The position numbers and the translations under genes were made by a program. From Rikenellaceae bacterium (GTDB lineage Bacteria; Bacteroidota; Bacteroidia; Bacteroidales; Rikenellaceae): 64,000 bases of DNA. The notes below the pieces were generated by a model. That model saw only the letters and a program-made list of their open reading frames with translations. It had not been told where the DNA came from and searched no databases. Positions 1-8,204 of the stretch are shown one piece after another. Within the stretch, counting starts at the first letter, position 1. The number at the start of each line of letters is the position of its first letter. Where the stretch lies: assembly GCA_015059845.1 (NCBI GenBank), contig SUZR01000004.1:129156-193155 (forward strand), in the 5' to 3' direction.

Positions 1-587
1 AGATTACCATCATCGAGAAGTTGATGGAGAAGTGCGACAAGATTATCATCGGTGGCGGTATGACCTACACCTTCGCAGCTGCTCAGGGCGGTAAGGTAGG
101 TAACTCAATCTGCGAGCCCGATATGTTCCCCGTAGCTTTGGAGATTTTGAAGAAGGCTGAGGAGAAGGGTATCAAGATTGTTACATCTCCCGATGCTCTT
201 ATCGCTGACGACTTCTCACAGGAGGCTAACACTAAGGAGGCTGCTGCTGACGCTATTCCCGATGCTTGGGAGGGTGTGGACATCGCTGCTCAGGGTAAGG
301 AGCTCTTCCGCAAGGAGATTCTCGAGTGCAAGACTATCCTCTGGAATGGTCCCGTAGGCGTATTCGAGATTGACAAGTTCGCAACAGGCTCTAAGGCTGT
401 GGCTGAGGCTATCGCTGAGGCTACCGAGCAGGGTGCATTCTCACTCATCGGTGGTGGTGACTCAGTGGCTTGTATCAACAAGTTCGGCTTGGCTGACAAG
501 GTATCTTACGTCTCTACAGGTGGTGGTGCGTTGCTCGAGTATATGGAGGGTAAGGTATTGCCGGGCGTAGCTGCTATCCGCAAGTAA
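1..587 (+). CDS. pgk: Phosphoglycerate kinase, C-terminal half (5' truncated by window edge)
   Basis: Glycolytic enzyme that makes ATP from 1,3-bisphosphoglycerate in the cytoplasm. The reading frame is already open at base 3, so about the last 195 residues of a roughly 400-residue protein are visible. Family signatures are present: [10 protein letters not shown], the nucleotide-binding [13 protein letters not shown], and the C-terminal [14 protein letters not shown]. Codon use is biased like that of tpiA at 34.9 kb, as expected for an abundant glycolytic enzyme. The gene is followed by a dispersed palindromic element rather than a clear hairpin terminator. Confidence 0.96.
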   Translation, partial: ITIIEKLMEKCDKIIIGGGMTYTFAAAQGGKVGNSICEPDMFPVALEILKKAEEKGIKIVTSPDALIADDFSQEANTKEAAADAIPDAWEGVDIAAQGKELFRKEILECKTILWNGPVGVFEIDKFATGSKAVAEAIAEATEQGAFSLIGGGDSVACINKFGLADKVSYVSTGGGALLEYMEGKVLPGVAAIRK

Positions 588-606
588 GAATAAGTTGTCA
601 AGTTTG

Positions 607-694
607 GCTATTTCGGCATCTGGCTCGTTCTCGAAATGCTCATTTACGCATAGTAAACTCCGCTTTCTCGAACTTCGACCAGCTTCAAAATAGC
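607..694 (+). repeat. Dispersed ~88-bp palindromic element, copy 1
   Basis: The copy runs from CTATTTCGGCATCTGGCTCG to CGACCAGCTTCAAAATAGC. It matches copies at 7573-7662 (inverted), 16024-16108, 29634-29722 and 35717-35804. The outer ends TTTnGGCnTCTGGC and GACCAGCnTCAAAA are imperfect inverted repeats, and the centre carries a second one (GCTCA...GTATGCTCCGC type). It lies just downstream of pgk. Confidence 0.75.
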
Positions 695-863
695 TCAAAC
701 TAACCAACTTCTTAGAAAAATTATTTCTCGTGGCATCTGCTCACGATAAATGATTTTGGGGAAGGATTAGAGGAGTTCAAAATAGCTATTGTTATACAAT
801 TTCCTAAGATTCGTTTGCGTGAGATATCCGCTCACGAAAAAGAGTTTCTCGGAAGGAAAAAAT

Positions 864-896
864 AATTTTGAATTCTAAATTCTGAATTTTGAATTT
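864..896. repeat. TTTTGAATT array, copy 1
   Basis: Short AT-rich array of near-identical TTTTGAATT/TCTGAATTTT units. The same motif occurs at 32054-32085, 62703-62716 and 63980-64000, always intergenic. Confidence 0.6.
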
Positions 897-969
897 CAAG
901 GGTCGAGTCCGCTCGGCCCTTATTTTGATTAGCGTAATAAGTGGTAAAGTATATAACTCCCATTCTTAT

Positions 970-1878
970 ATGCTACGCAGTGAATTTATAAGAGTTATTT
1001 CGGGCGGAGTGCTTTTATTGGCTGGAGTGCCAGCGGCTAAGGCGGCTGGCAGGGCCATAGCGCGCACAAAATTGCGCTTTGGTGTGGTGACTGACACCCA
1101 CTACGCCGACCGCGAACCAAACGGCACACGCCACTACCGCGACTCGATGCAAAAGATGCAACGCGCGGTGGAGTACTTCAATAGCGAGAATGTGGATTTC
1201 ATTATCGAATTGGGCGATATGAAAGACACCACGCACGATGCAGCCGTGGAGCCCACGCTCCGCTTTCTGGAGGAGATAGAGCGCATCTTTCAGTCGTTCA
1301 ACGGCCCTGCGTACCACGTGCTGGGCAACCACGATATGGATTGCATCTCGAAGGAGGAGTTCCTCTCACACACCTTCAACGCTGGCCGTGCGAAGGGGCG
1401 CAGCTACTATTCGTTCACAGCACGCCGCACACGCTGTATAGTACTCGATGCCAACTTCAACCCCGACGGTGAGCCATACTCACGTGGTAATTTCGACTGG
1501 AAAAAGTGTATGATTCCCACCGAGCAGCTACGATGGTTGGAGAAGGAGCTATCGGCACACCCCACGCAACCGACACTTATCTTCCTGCATCAGCTGTTGG
1601 ACAGCTTCTCGGATGTAAGGCGTAGTGTCTGCGTCAGCAATGCCGAGGAGGTTGTAGCCATCCTTGAGCGTCACCCACAGGTGCGGGCCGTATTCCAGGG
1701 CCATCATCACCCCGGACATTACAGCCACCGAGCGGGTATTCACTACCTCACCCTGCAGGGTATGATTGAGAAGGCCGCGCCAGCCAACTCGTATGCTGTG
1801 GTGGAGCTGCGCGAGAATGGCGACATCTACGTGAAGGGCTTCGGTGCTTGCCCCGACCGCGAGATGAGAAGAGAATAA
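970..1878 (+). CDS. Secreted calcineurin-like metallophosphoesterase
   Basis: 302 residues. Start chosen at ATG 970; the upstream in-frame TTG at 889 would add 27 residues ahead of what looks like an N-terminal signal segment (ISGGVLLLAGVPAAKA). Mature motifs follow the metallophosphatase order: DTHY (DxH, motif I), GDMKD, GNHDMD (motif III), then HQ and the metal-binding GHHHPGH near the C-terminus. Such enzymes hydrolyse phosphomonoesters or phosphodiesters with a two-metal centre; the substrate cannot be told from sequence. It likely acts in the periplasm. It stands 24 bp before the M13 peptidase on the same strand. Confidence 0.85.
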   Translation: MLRSEFIRVISGGVLLLAGVPAAKAAGRAIARTKLRFGVVTDTHYADREPNGTRHYRDSMQKMQRAVEYFNSENVDFIIELGDMKDTTHDAAVEPTLRFLEEIERIFQSFNGPAYHVLGNHDMDCISKEEFLSHTFNAGRAKGRSYYSFTARRTRCIVLDANFNPDGEPYSRGNFDWKKCMIPTEQLRWLEKELSAHPTQPTLIFLHQLLDSFSDVRRSVCVSNAEEVVAILERHPQVRAVFQGHHHPGHYSHRAGIHYLTLQGMIEKAAPANSYAVVELRENGDIYVKGFGACPDREMRRE

Positions 1879-1902
1879 ACTTATGTTAATGAGAAACAGA
1901 AT

Positions 1903-3936
1903 ATGAAAAAGATTTTATTAACCATTTCAACTTTGGCTATTATGGCAAGTTGTAATCAAAAGCCGGCCGAGAGCGCTCCCGCCATCGACCGCGCGAACTT
2001 CGACGAGAGCGTGGCTCTCAACGAGGATTTCTATCAGTACGCTACGGGTGGCTGGCAGAAGGCAAACCCTATGAAGCCCGAGTTCTCACGCTACGGTGTG
2101 TTTGACATCCTGCGCGAGAACAACGAGATTCGCCTCAACGACCTCTTTGCCTCAATGACAAAGACAAAGGCCGAGAAGGGCACCGTCGAGCAGAAGATTT
2201 CCGACCTCTACACTATGGGTCTGGACTCTGTACGCCTCAACAACGAGGGCATAGCCCCCGTGAAGAGCGACGTGGAGCAGATTATGGCGCTGAGCAACCC
2301 TATGGAGCTGGCTATCGCTACGGCACGTATCCACACCGCCGCAGGCAGCCCCCTGTTCAACGTATATGTTAGTGCCGACCTGCTCGACAGCAACATCAAC
2401 ACCCTCTACATCGACCAGGCAGGTCTGGGTATGGGTAACCGCGACTACTACCTCGACGCTGAGAACGAGGCAAAGCGCAAGGGTTACACCGAGTGGCTGA
2501 CAAAGGCCTTCACAATGCTGGGCTGGGGCGACGCTGCGGCAAAGGCCGAGAAGGTGCTCGCCTTCGAGACAAAGATGGCCGAGGCATTCCGCTCGAATGT
2601 GGAGCTGCGTGACGTGGCTGCCAACTACAACCCGATGAGCAAGGCCGACTTCGAGAAGCGCTACGCAGCCTTCGCGTGGGCCACATACTTCTCGGAGATG
2701 GGTATTGGCGACTTTAAGCAGATTATCGTAGGCCAGCCCGAGGTACTGGACGCTGTACTCAAGCTCTATGCACAGGAGGATATCAATACCGTAAAGGCAT
2801 ATATGGCCGCAGGCGTTATGTCACGCGCCGCAGGTTATGTGGGTGACGAGCTCTATGCCGCACACTTCGACTTCTTCGGTCGCCAGATGTCGGGCCAGCA
2901 GGAGATGCGTCCCCGCTGGAAGCGTGCTATGGCTGTGCCCAACTCTGTATTGGGTGAGGCCGTAGGTGAGATGTATGTGAAGAAGTACTTCCCCGAGAGC
3001 GACAAGCAGCGTATGACCGAGATGGTGAAGAATCTTCAGGTTGCTTTGGGTCAGCATATCGACGCGCTGGAGTGGATGTCAGACGCAACGAAGGCGAAGG
3101 CTCACGAGAAGCTCAACACCTTCACTGTGAAGATTGGCTACCCCGACAAGTGGAAGGATTACTCGTCGCTGGCAATCGACCCCTCGCTCTCATACTGGGA
3201 GAATATCAAGCGTGCCAATGCGTGGTACACGGCCGACAATCTGGCCGACCTGGGCAAGGAGGTTGACCGCACCGAGTGGTTTATGTCGCCACAGACCGTA
3301 AACGCATACTACAACCCCACCACAAACGAGATTTGCTTCCCCGCAGCTATTCTCCAGCCGCCCTTCTACAACTCGGCAGCTGACGATGCTGTGAACTATG
3401 GCGCTATCGGCGTGGTTATAGGCCACGAGATGACTCACGGCTTCGATGACCAGGGCCGCCAGTTCGACAAGGATGGCAATATGAACAACTGGTGGACAGA
3501 CGAGGATGCAAAGGCATTCAAGGAGCGCACCGACGTGCTGGTTGAGCAGTTCAATAAGATTGAGGTGCTGCCCGCCAAGGGTGACCAGCCCGCAATTATG
3601 GCCGATGGCGAGCTCTCGCTCGGCGAGAACATTGCCGACCAGGGTGGCTTGCGCGTATCATACACCGCGCTGCACAACTCATTCGAGGGCAAGGGCGAGC
3701 CTGAGCCTGTGGATGGCTTCACTGCCGACCAGCGTTTCTACCTCTCGTATGCGACAATCTGGGGCCAGAACATCCGCGACGAGGAGGCAGCACGCCTCAC
3801 CAAGACCGATGTTCACTCACTCGGCAAGAACCGCGTGAATGCCACATTGCGCAATATCGACACATTCTACAAGGCCTTCGGCATCACCGATGGTCAGATG
3901 TTTATGCCCGCCGAGGAGCGCGTTATCATCTGGTAG
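1903..3936 (+). CDS. M13-family (neprilysin/PepO-like) zinc endopeptidase, lipoprotein
   Basis: 677 residues, the usual length for PepO-type M13 peptidases. The N-terminus is a lipoprotein signal (ALTISTLAIMASC region, Cys17), so the enzyme is probably anchored in the envelope. The zinc site is complete: HEMTH at residues 508-512 and the downstream third ligand in GENIADQGG (Glu575). The C-terminal block with the M13 NAxY-type sequence VNAYYNP is also present. It cleaves peptides, probably short ones, outside the cytoplasm. A strong hairpin terminator follows the stop, so it ends its transcription unit. Confidence 0.93.
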   Translation: MKKILLTISTLAIMASCNQKPAESAPAIDRANFDESVALNEDFYQYATGGWQKANPMKPEFSRYGVFDILRENNEIRLNDLFASMTKTKAEKGTVEQKISDLYTMGLDSVRLNNEGIAPVKSDVEQIMALSNPMELAIATARIHTAAGSPLFNVYVSADLLDSNINTLYIDQAGLGMGNRDYYLDAENEAKRKGYTEWLTKAFTMLGWGDAAAKAEKVLAFETKMAEAFRSNVELRDVAANYNPMSKADFEKRYAAFAWATYFSEMGIGDFKQIIVGQPEVLDAVLKLYAQEDINTVKAYMAAGVMSRAAGYVGDELYAAHFDFFGRQMSGQQEMRPRWKRAMAVPNSVLGEAVGEMYVKKYFPESDKQRMTEMVKNLQVALGQHIDALEWMSDATKAKAHEKLNTFTVKIGYPDKWKDYSSLAIDPSLSYWENIKRANAWYTADNLADLGKEVDRTEWFMSPQTVNAYYNPTTNEICFPAAILQPPFYNSAADDAVNYGAIGVVIGHEMTHGFDDQGRQFDKDGNMNNWWTDEDAKAFKERTDVLVEQFNKIEVLPAKGDQPAIMADGELSLGENIADQGGLRVSYTALHNSFEGKGEPEPVDGFTADQRFYLSYATIWGQNIRDEEAARLTKTDVHSLGKNRVNATLRNIDTFYKAFGITDGQMFMPAEERVIIW

Positions 3937-3958
3937 GATTGTTTTAGGTAATTTCCGA

Positions 3959-3988
3959 CCGCAGCCCCTCGGGGTTGCGGTTTTTTTT
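3959..3988 (+). terminator. Intrinsic terminator after the M13 peptidase
   Basis: Stem CCGCAGCCCC / GGGGTTGCGG (one wobble pair) followed directly by eight T. Confidence 0.9.
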
Positions 3989-4039
3989 GTGCAGGGCGGC
4001 GGGAGTGTGCAATCGGATAACTTTTAGAGCCAACTATTT

Positions 4040-4070
4040 TTTGTACAAAACAAGAAAAAGAGTATTTTTG
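4040..4070 (+). promoter_or_regulatory. Bacteroidota-type promoter for queD-polA
   Basis: TTTG (4040-4043), 19-bp spacer, TATTTTTG (4063-4070) fits the phylum consensus TTTG-N19-21-TAnnTTTG. Predicted start near 4077 gives a leader of about 16 nt to the queD ATG. Confidence 0.75.
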
Positions 4071-4092
4071 TATAAAATCAATATTGTAACTT

Positions 4093-4545
4093 ATGGCAAC
4101 TATTCGACTTACCAAGGAGTTTACATTCGAGGCGGCGCACTCGCTGGAGGGATACGACGGGGCGTGTCGTGAGATTCACGGACACTCGTATCGTCTGTTC
4201 GTGACAATCAAGGGCGAGCCCTCGACCGACGCGTACGACCCCAAGCAGGGTATGGTGATGGACTTCGGATTGCTCAAACGCATTGTAAACGAGCAGATTG
4301 TGTCGCAGTTTGACCACGCCTTTGTGATGCGTCGCACCGAGCAGGGTGTGCAGCTCAGGCAGCTGCTTTCGGAGTTTTACCACAACATCGTAATGGTCGA
4401 TTACCAGCCCACGTGTGAGAATATGCTCTCCGACTTTGCCGAGCGACTGCTCGAGTCGCTACCCGACGAGGTGGAGCTATACTCGCTGCGTCTGCACGAG
4501 ACGGCCACATCCTACGCCGAGTGGTTTGCCGAAGATAATTTGTAA
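4093..4545 (+). CDS. queD: 6-carboxy-5,6,7,8-tetrahydropterin synthase (QueD/PTPS family)
   Basis: 150 residues. Converts dihydroneopterin triphosphate to 6-carboxytetrahydropterin in the queuosine/preQ0 pathway. Zinc ligands are visible as His16 (EAAHSLEG) and His29/His31 (IHGHSY); the catalytic Cys25 (GACRE), the FDHAF motif and the terminal LHETATSY with its pterin-binding Glu are all present. No other queuosine gene is nearby; it is followed 43 bp later by polA and probably shares its promoter. The alternative, a pterin-type PTPS, is less likely in this phylum. Confidence 0.88.
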   Translation: MATIRLTKEFTFEAAHSLEGYDGACREIHGHSYRLFVTIKGEPSTDAYDPKQGMVMDFGLLKRIVNEQIVSQFDHAFVMRRTEQGVQLRQLLSEFYHNIVMVDYQPTCENMLSDFAERLLESLPDEVELYSLRLHETATSYAEWFAEDNL

Positions 4546-4588
4546 CGATGGCCGCGGCCATCTCTTTTTTAAGCAAAAAAGAAACTCT

Positions 4589-7453
4589 ATGAAACGCCTC
4601 TTTCTTATCGACGCCTACGCGCTCGTATTCAAATATTACTACGCCTTCTTCGGTCGCCCGATGCGTAACCGCTACGGAATGAATACCTCTATTCTGTTCG
4701 GCTTCACAAAGTTTCTGCGCGACATACAGAAGCGCGAGTCGCCCGACCTGCTGGGCGTGGCACTCGACCCCAAGGGAGGGTGTTTCCGCTGCGAGCTATA
4801 CCCCGAATACAAGGCCAACCGCCCCGCAACACCCGAGGATATCATCGCCTCGGTGCCTTACCTGCGTCGTCTGCTGAAGGCTATGCGCATCCCCGTATAT
4901 GAGATTGAGGGCTACGAGGCCGACGATGTTATCGGCACGCTGGCGCACAAAGCCTCGGCCGAGGGGTATGATGTATATATGGTTACGCCCGACAAGGATT
5001 ACGGGCAGCTGGTGGGCGAGCGTCGCCACCTCTACAAGCAGAAGGGTGACGGTGTGGAGATAATCCGTGCGGAGGATATATGTGCCAAGTATGGTATCGC
5101 GGACCCCGTTCTGGTGCGCGATATTCTGGCTATCTGGGGCGATGCGTCGGATAACATCCCCGGCGTGCCTGGCATTGGCGAGAAGGGTGCCTGCAAGCTG
5201 GTGGGCGAGTGGGGCGAGTGCGAGAATATTCTGGCCAACGTGCAGAGTATCAAGGGTAAGCAGGGCGAGAAGATTGCCGCGTGGGGCGATAAACTGCTTC
5301 TCTCGAAAACGCTTACTACCATCTGTACGGATGTGCCCGTGGAGTTCTCGGCCAAGGATTTGGAGATTTGTCCGCCCAATCTTGACGAGCTGAAGGCGCT
5401 ATATCAGGAGCTTGATTTCACCTCTTTCCTGCGCGATTTGCACAACGTAGCGCCTCTGGTTGAGAGCGATGCGCCGCAGCAGGCACCGCAGCGACAGCTT
5501 ACCGAGATGGCGCAGGCCAAGTCGGCCGCCAAGAGGCGTGAGGCGCTGGCAGGGCAGGGCGATTTGTTTGCTGCGATGATGCCCGACCCGACACCCGCAC
5601 CCGTCGTGGAGCCGAGCGTGGAGGTGGAGGAGCCGCAGAGCGAAATAGCCACGGCGCAGAGTACGCCACACACCTATCATCTGGTGCGTGAGCTTACCGA
5701 ACTACAAGCTCTGGTAGCGAAACTACAAAATTATAAAGAATTCTGCTTCGATACCGAGACTACGGGCTTCGACCACTTCAGCGACCGCATCGTGGGCCTC
5801 TCGCTTGCCGTGGAGCCGCACGAGGCGTGGTACGTATCGTTCACGCCTGAGAATACGGCTGCCTTTGCCGAGGCCGTAAGACCGCTGTTTGAGAATGAGC
5901 GCACGACAAAGATTGCGCAGAACATAAAGTTCGATATGATGGTGCTCGCACGTCTGGGCGTGGAGGTGCGTGGCCGTAAGATTGATACGATGATTGTCCA
6001 CTATCTGCTGGACCCCGAGGCACGCCACAATATGGATTTTCTGGCGGAGCGATACCTCAATTACTCGCCCATCCGCATCGAGACACTCATCGGCAAGGGC
6101 ACGCGCCAACTCACTATGGACCAGGTGAATATCGAGTCCGTGAAGGAGTATGCGGCCGAGGATGCCGACATCACATTGCAGATAAAGCAGGCGCTGTGGC
6201 CCGAATTGGAGAAGCAGGGGCTGGTGGAGCTCTACAGCACCATCGAGGAGCCTATGATTGAGGTGCTGGCAGCGATGGAGCTGGAGGGTGTGAAGGTTGA
6301 TACTCAGCAGCTTGCCGACTACGCCGTGGAGCTTAATGCCGAGCTTGCGAAGCTTGAGGCCGAGATACGCGAGCTTGCCGACGAGCCTATGCTCAACATC
6401 AACTCGGCACGTCAGCTGGGCGAGGTATTGTTCGCAAAACTGCGCATCACCGACAAGCCCAAGATGACCAAGACACGCCAGTTCAGCACCGAGGAGGAGT
6501 ACCTGCAGGGCTTCGCGGGCAAACACCGCATCGTGGATTTGATTCTGCGCTACCGCGGCGTAAAGAAGCTCATCTCGACATACGTGGAGGCGTTGCCGCA
6601 GCTGGTGAATAGCGTTACAGGACATATACATACATCTTTTAATCAGGCAGTTACGGCTACGGGCCGACTCTCCTCGACAAATCCCAACCTGCAGAACATC
6701 CCCGTTCGTGACGATATGGGTCGCCGCATCCGCAAGGCCTTCGTGCCCTCGGATGAGCAGCACCTGCTGCTCTCGGCCGACTACAGTCAGGTGGAGCTGC
6801 GACTGATGGCCCACCTGAGTGGTGATGAGTCGCTTATCGAGGCGTTCCAGCAGGGTGAGGATATTCACGCGGCAACGGCTGCCAAGCTCTTCCATAAGGA
6901 GATTGCGGAGGTGACCTCCGACGAGCGTCGCAAGGCCAAGACGGCCAACTTCGGTATTATATATGGTATCTCGGCCTTCGGTCTGGCGCAACGTCTGGAT
7001 ATCCCGCGCAAGGAGGCTAAGGAGCTGATTGATGGCTACTTCGAGAGCTACCCGAAGGTTAAGGAGTATATGGAGCGTGCCGTGGCGGATGCGCGTGAGA
7101 AGGGTTACGTCACCACGGCCTTCGGTCGCCGCCGCATACTGCGTGACATAGAATCGCGCAACGCCGTAGCACGTGGCGTGGCCGAGCGAAATGCCATAAA
7201 TGCCCCGATTCAGGGCAGTGCGGCCGATATTATGAAGCTGGCGATGGTGGAGATTTACCGCCGCTTCCGTGCCGAGGGAATACGCTCGAAGATGATTTTG
7301 CAGGTGCACGACGAGGTTATTGTCGATATGCTGCGTGAGGAGCAGGAGGCTGTCATCCGCATCGTGCGTGAGGCGATGGAGGGCGTGGCGCAGCTCAGCG
7401 TGCCGCTAATCTCGGAGGCTGGCGTGGGTGAAAACTGGCTGGAGGCACATTAG
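4589..7453 (+). CDS. polA: DNA polymerase I
   Basis: 954 residues in three domains: 5'-3' flap nuclease (about 1-290, with YEADDVIGT and DNIPGVPGIGEKGA), 3'-5' proofreading exonuclease (about 385-570, with DTETTGFD intact, hence probably active) and the polymerase domain (DYSQVELR motif A, YGIS motif B region, HDEV motif C). Start at ATG 4589 gives the typical MKRLFLIDAYALVFKYYYAF opening; the frame stays open upstream to 4415 only because it overlaps queD out of frame. Functions in Okazaki fragment maturation and repair. A 9-bp-unit hairpin follows directly. Confidence 0.97.
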   Translation: MKRLFLIDAYALVFKYYYAFFGRPMRNRYGMNTSILFGFTKFLRDIQKRESPDLLGVALDPKGGCFRCELYPEYKANRPATPEDIIASVPYLRRLLKAMRIPVYEIEGYEADDVIGTLAHKASAEGYDVYMVTPDKDYGQLVGERRHLYKQKGDGVEIIRAEDICAKYGIADPVLVRDILAIWGDASDNIPGVPGIGEKGACKLVGEWGECENILANVQSIKGKQGEKIAAWGDKLLLSKTLTTICTDVPVEFSAKDLEICPPNLDELKALYQELDFTSFLRDLHNVAPLVESDAPQQAPQRQLTEMAQAKSAAKRREALAGQGDLFAAMMPDPTPAPVVEPSVEVEEPQSEIATAQSTPHTYHLVRELTELQALVAKLQNYKEFCFDTETTGFDHFSDRIVGLSLAVEPHEAWYVSFTPENTAAFAEAVRPLFENERTTKIAQNIKFDMMVLARLGVEVRGRKIDTMIVHYLLDPEARHNMDFLAERYLNYSPIRIETLIGKGTRQLTMDQVNIESVKEYAAEDADITLQIKQALWPELEKQGLVELYSTIEEPMIEVLAAMELEGVKVDTQQLADYAVELNAELAKLEAEIRELADEPMLNINSARQLGEVLFAKLRITDKPKMTKTRQFSTEEEYLQGFAGKHRIVDLILRYRGVKKLISTYVEALPQLVNSVTGHIHTSFNQAVTATGRLSSTNPNLQNIPVRDDMGRRIRKAFVPSDEQHLLLSADYSQVELRLMAHLSGDESLIEAFQQGEDIHAATAAKLFHKEIAEVTSDERRKAKTANFGIIYGISAFGLAQRLDIPRKEAKELIDGYFESYPKVKEYMERAVADAREKGYVTTAFGRRRILRDIESRNAVARGVAERNAINAPIQGSAADIMKLAMVEIYRRFRAEGIRSKMILQVHDEVIVDMLREEQEAVIRIVREAMEGVAQLSVPLISEAGVGENWLEAH

Positions 7454-7461
7454 GAGTATAT

Positions 7462-7530
7462 ATAATAAGTATTATAGGTGTTATGAGTGTTATGGGTTTT
7501 TGCCTATAACGCTTATAGCACCTATTTTTT
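7462..7530. repeat. 9-bp-unit hairpin, copy R1
   Basis: Left arm ATAAGTATT-ATAGGTGTT-ATGAGTGTT, loop GGGTTTTTGC, right arm CTATAACGCTTATAGCACCTAT, then six T. Placed 9 bp after the polA stop; the T-run suggests it can act as a terminator. Confidence 0.85.
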
Positions 7531-7572
7531 ATTGGCTAAGAAATAGCAGCAATTTCAGTAATTGTATAAAAA

Positions 7573-7662
7573 GAGGATTTTCAAGGCTTGCGAAGTGTGA
7601 GAAAGCGGAGCATACTCTACGTATGTGAGCATTTTGAACACGAGCATAACGAAGAAAATACC
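7573..7662 (-). repeat. Dispersed ~88-bp palindromic element, copy 2 (inverted, divergent)
   Basis: Matches the other copies on the reverse strand: GAGAAAGCGGAGCATACTC...GTATGTGAGCATTTTGAAC corresponds to the shared core, but the outer arms are eroded. It lies between polA and the candidate small RNA. Confidence 0.6.
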
Positions 7663-7742
7663 TTTTTAGACGATTACTTATATAAAAAATCCCACCCATA
7701 TTGGGCAGGAGCGGATATATAAAACCCTTACGGGTGACTTAG

Positions 7743-7897
7743 CAAAAAAAACGAGGTTACGGAGGTATTCGACGCCAAGCGAGCACCGCTTGTTGTCTTA
7801 GTAACTTGTGCGCCACAGAAACGCATCCTGATAAGTTACAACCTTCCGATAGCCTCTACCAACCTAAAACTACTAACCTAAATGAACCTTAAAACTT
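7743..7897 (-). ncRNA. Candidate small structured RNA (6S-like/Bacteroidales-1-like)
   Basis: No protein is encoded, but a complete RNA transcription unit can be read on the minus strand: a good promoter at 7903-7933, then a fold, then eight U. The closing stem pairs the segment at 7841-7856 (GAGGCUAUCGGAAGGU) with 7753-7766 (ACCUCCGUAACCUC). Inside are GUAACUU/AAGUUAC (7833-7839 with 7801-7807) and a hairpin CAAGCG/CGCUUG (7776-7792). A long closed rod with internal loops, its own promoter and a U-tract recalls 6S RNA and the Rfam Bacteroidales-1 motif; that identity is inference. Length is about 155 nt. Confidence 0.55.
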
Positions 7898-7902
7898 CAC
7901 TG

Positions 7903-7933
7903 CAAAGATAAGGCGAAAAATAATTCCGTGCAA
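7903..7933 (-). promoter_or_regulatory. Promoter of the candidate small RNA
   Basis: On the minus strand TTGCAC (7928-7933) and TATCTTTG (7903-7910) are spaced as -33 and -7 boxes of the Bacteroidota consensus. Predicted start near 7897. Confidence 0.65.
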
Positions 7934-8160
7934 GAGTTTTTCAAATTTTTTTGTAAATAATTAATAAATTTTAACATTAGCTTAACATTGGAATTTGAGT
8001 TTTCATATTTATCTCGCGTAAAATCAACGATTTAGGCTATAGCCACGAAAAAATGGCAAAATTATGGTTTTTTCAGGTAAAAATCTGCATTCGCTCCAAT
8101 AAGACCATAAAAATGCCATAATGTAGCTTTTGCGACGAAATACACTACACTTTCATTTTG
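7934..8160. other. AT-rich intergenic DNA, nothing recognised
   Basis: Lies between the promoter of the small RNA and the terminator of the flavoprotein gene. No open frame with coding character and no clear hairpin is seen. Confidence 0.4.
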
Positions 8161-8196
8161 TAATAAAAACTTTCGTTTTGAGTTGAAAAACGGAAG
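8161..8196 (-). terminator. Intrinsic terminator of the flavoprotein gene
   Basis: Minus-strand stem CTTCCGTTTT / AAAACGAAAG (one wobble) with loop TCAACTC-like, followed by TTTTTATTA. Sits 9 bp past the stop codon. Confidence 0.7.
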
Positions 8197-8204
8197 ATAA
8201 TCCG

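Larger units (their letters stand above)
588..969. other. Intergenic region with two related hairpins
   Basis: This non-coding stretch holds one copy of the ~88-bp dispersed element (607-694) and two similar short hairpins with CGTG...CACG stems, near 728-746 and at 818-836 (CGTGAG-7 nt-CTCACG). It ends with a TTTTGAATT array (864-896). The phrase TCAAAATAGCTATTGTTATACA near 777 repeats the edge of the dispersed element. I see no credible gene; an open frame that extends the downstream gene upstream to 889 has only a TTG start. Confidence 0.5.

Noticed and set aside
4415..4588. Extended N-terminus of polA into queD
   Set aside because: The 58 extra residues have no similarity to PolA and overlap queD in another frame; ATG 4589 gives the standard start.
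5723..7309. 528-codon open frame on the strand opposite polA
   Set aside because: It is antisense to the conserved polymerase and exonuclease domains. His/Leu/Arg-rich composition is a mirror of GAG/AAG/CTG codon use in the real gene. Similar long antisense frames lie opposite the MBOAT gene (42560-44068), the permease (46934-48403) and ftsI (58707-60209).
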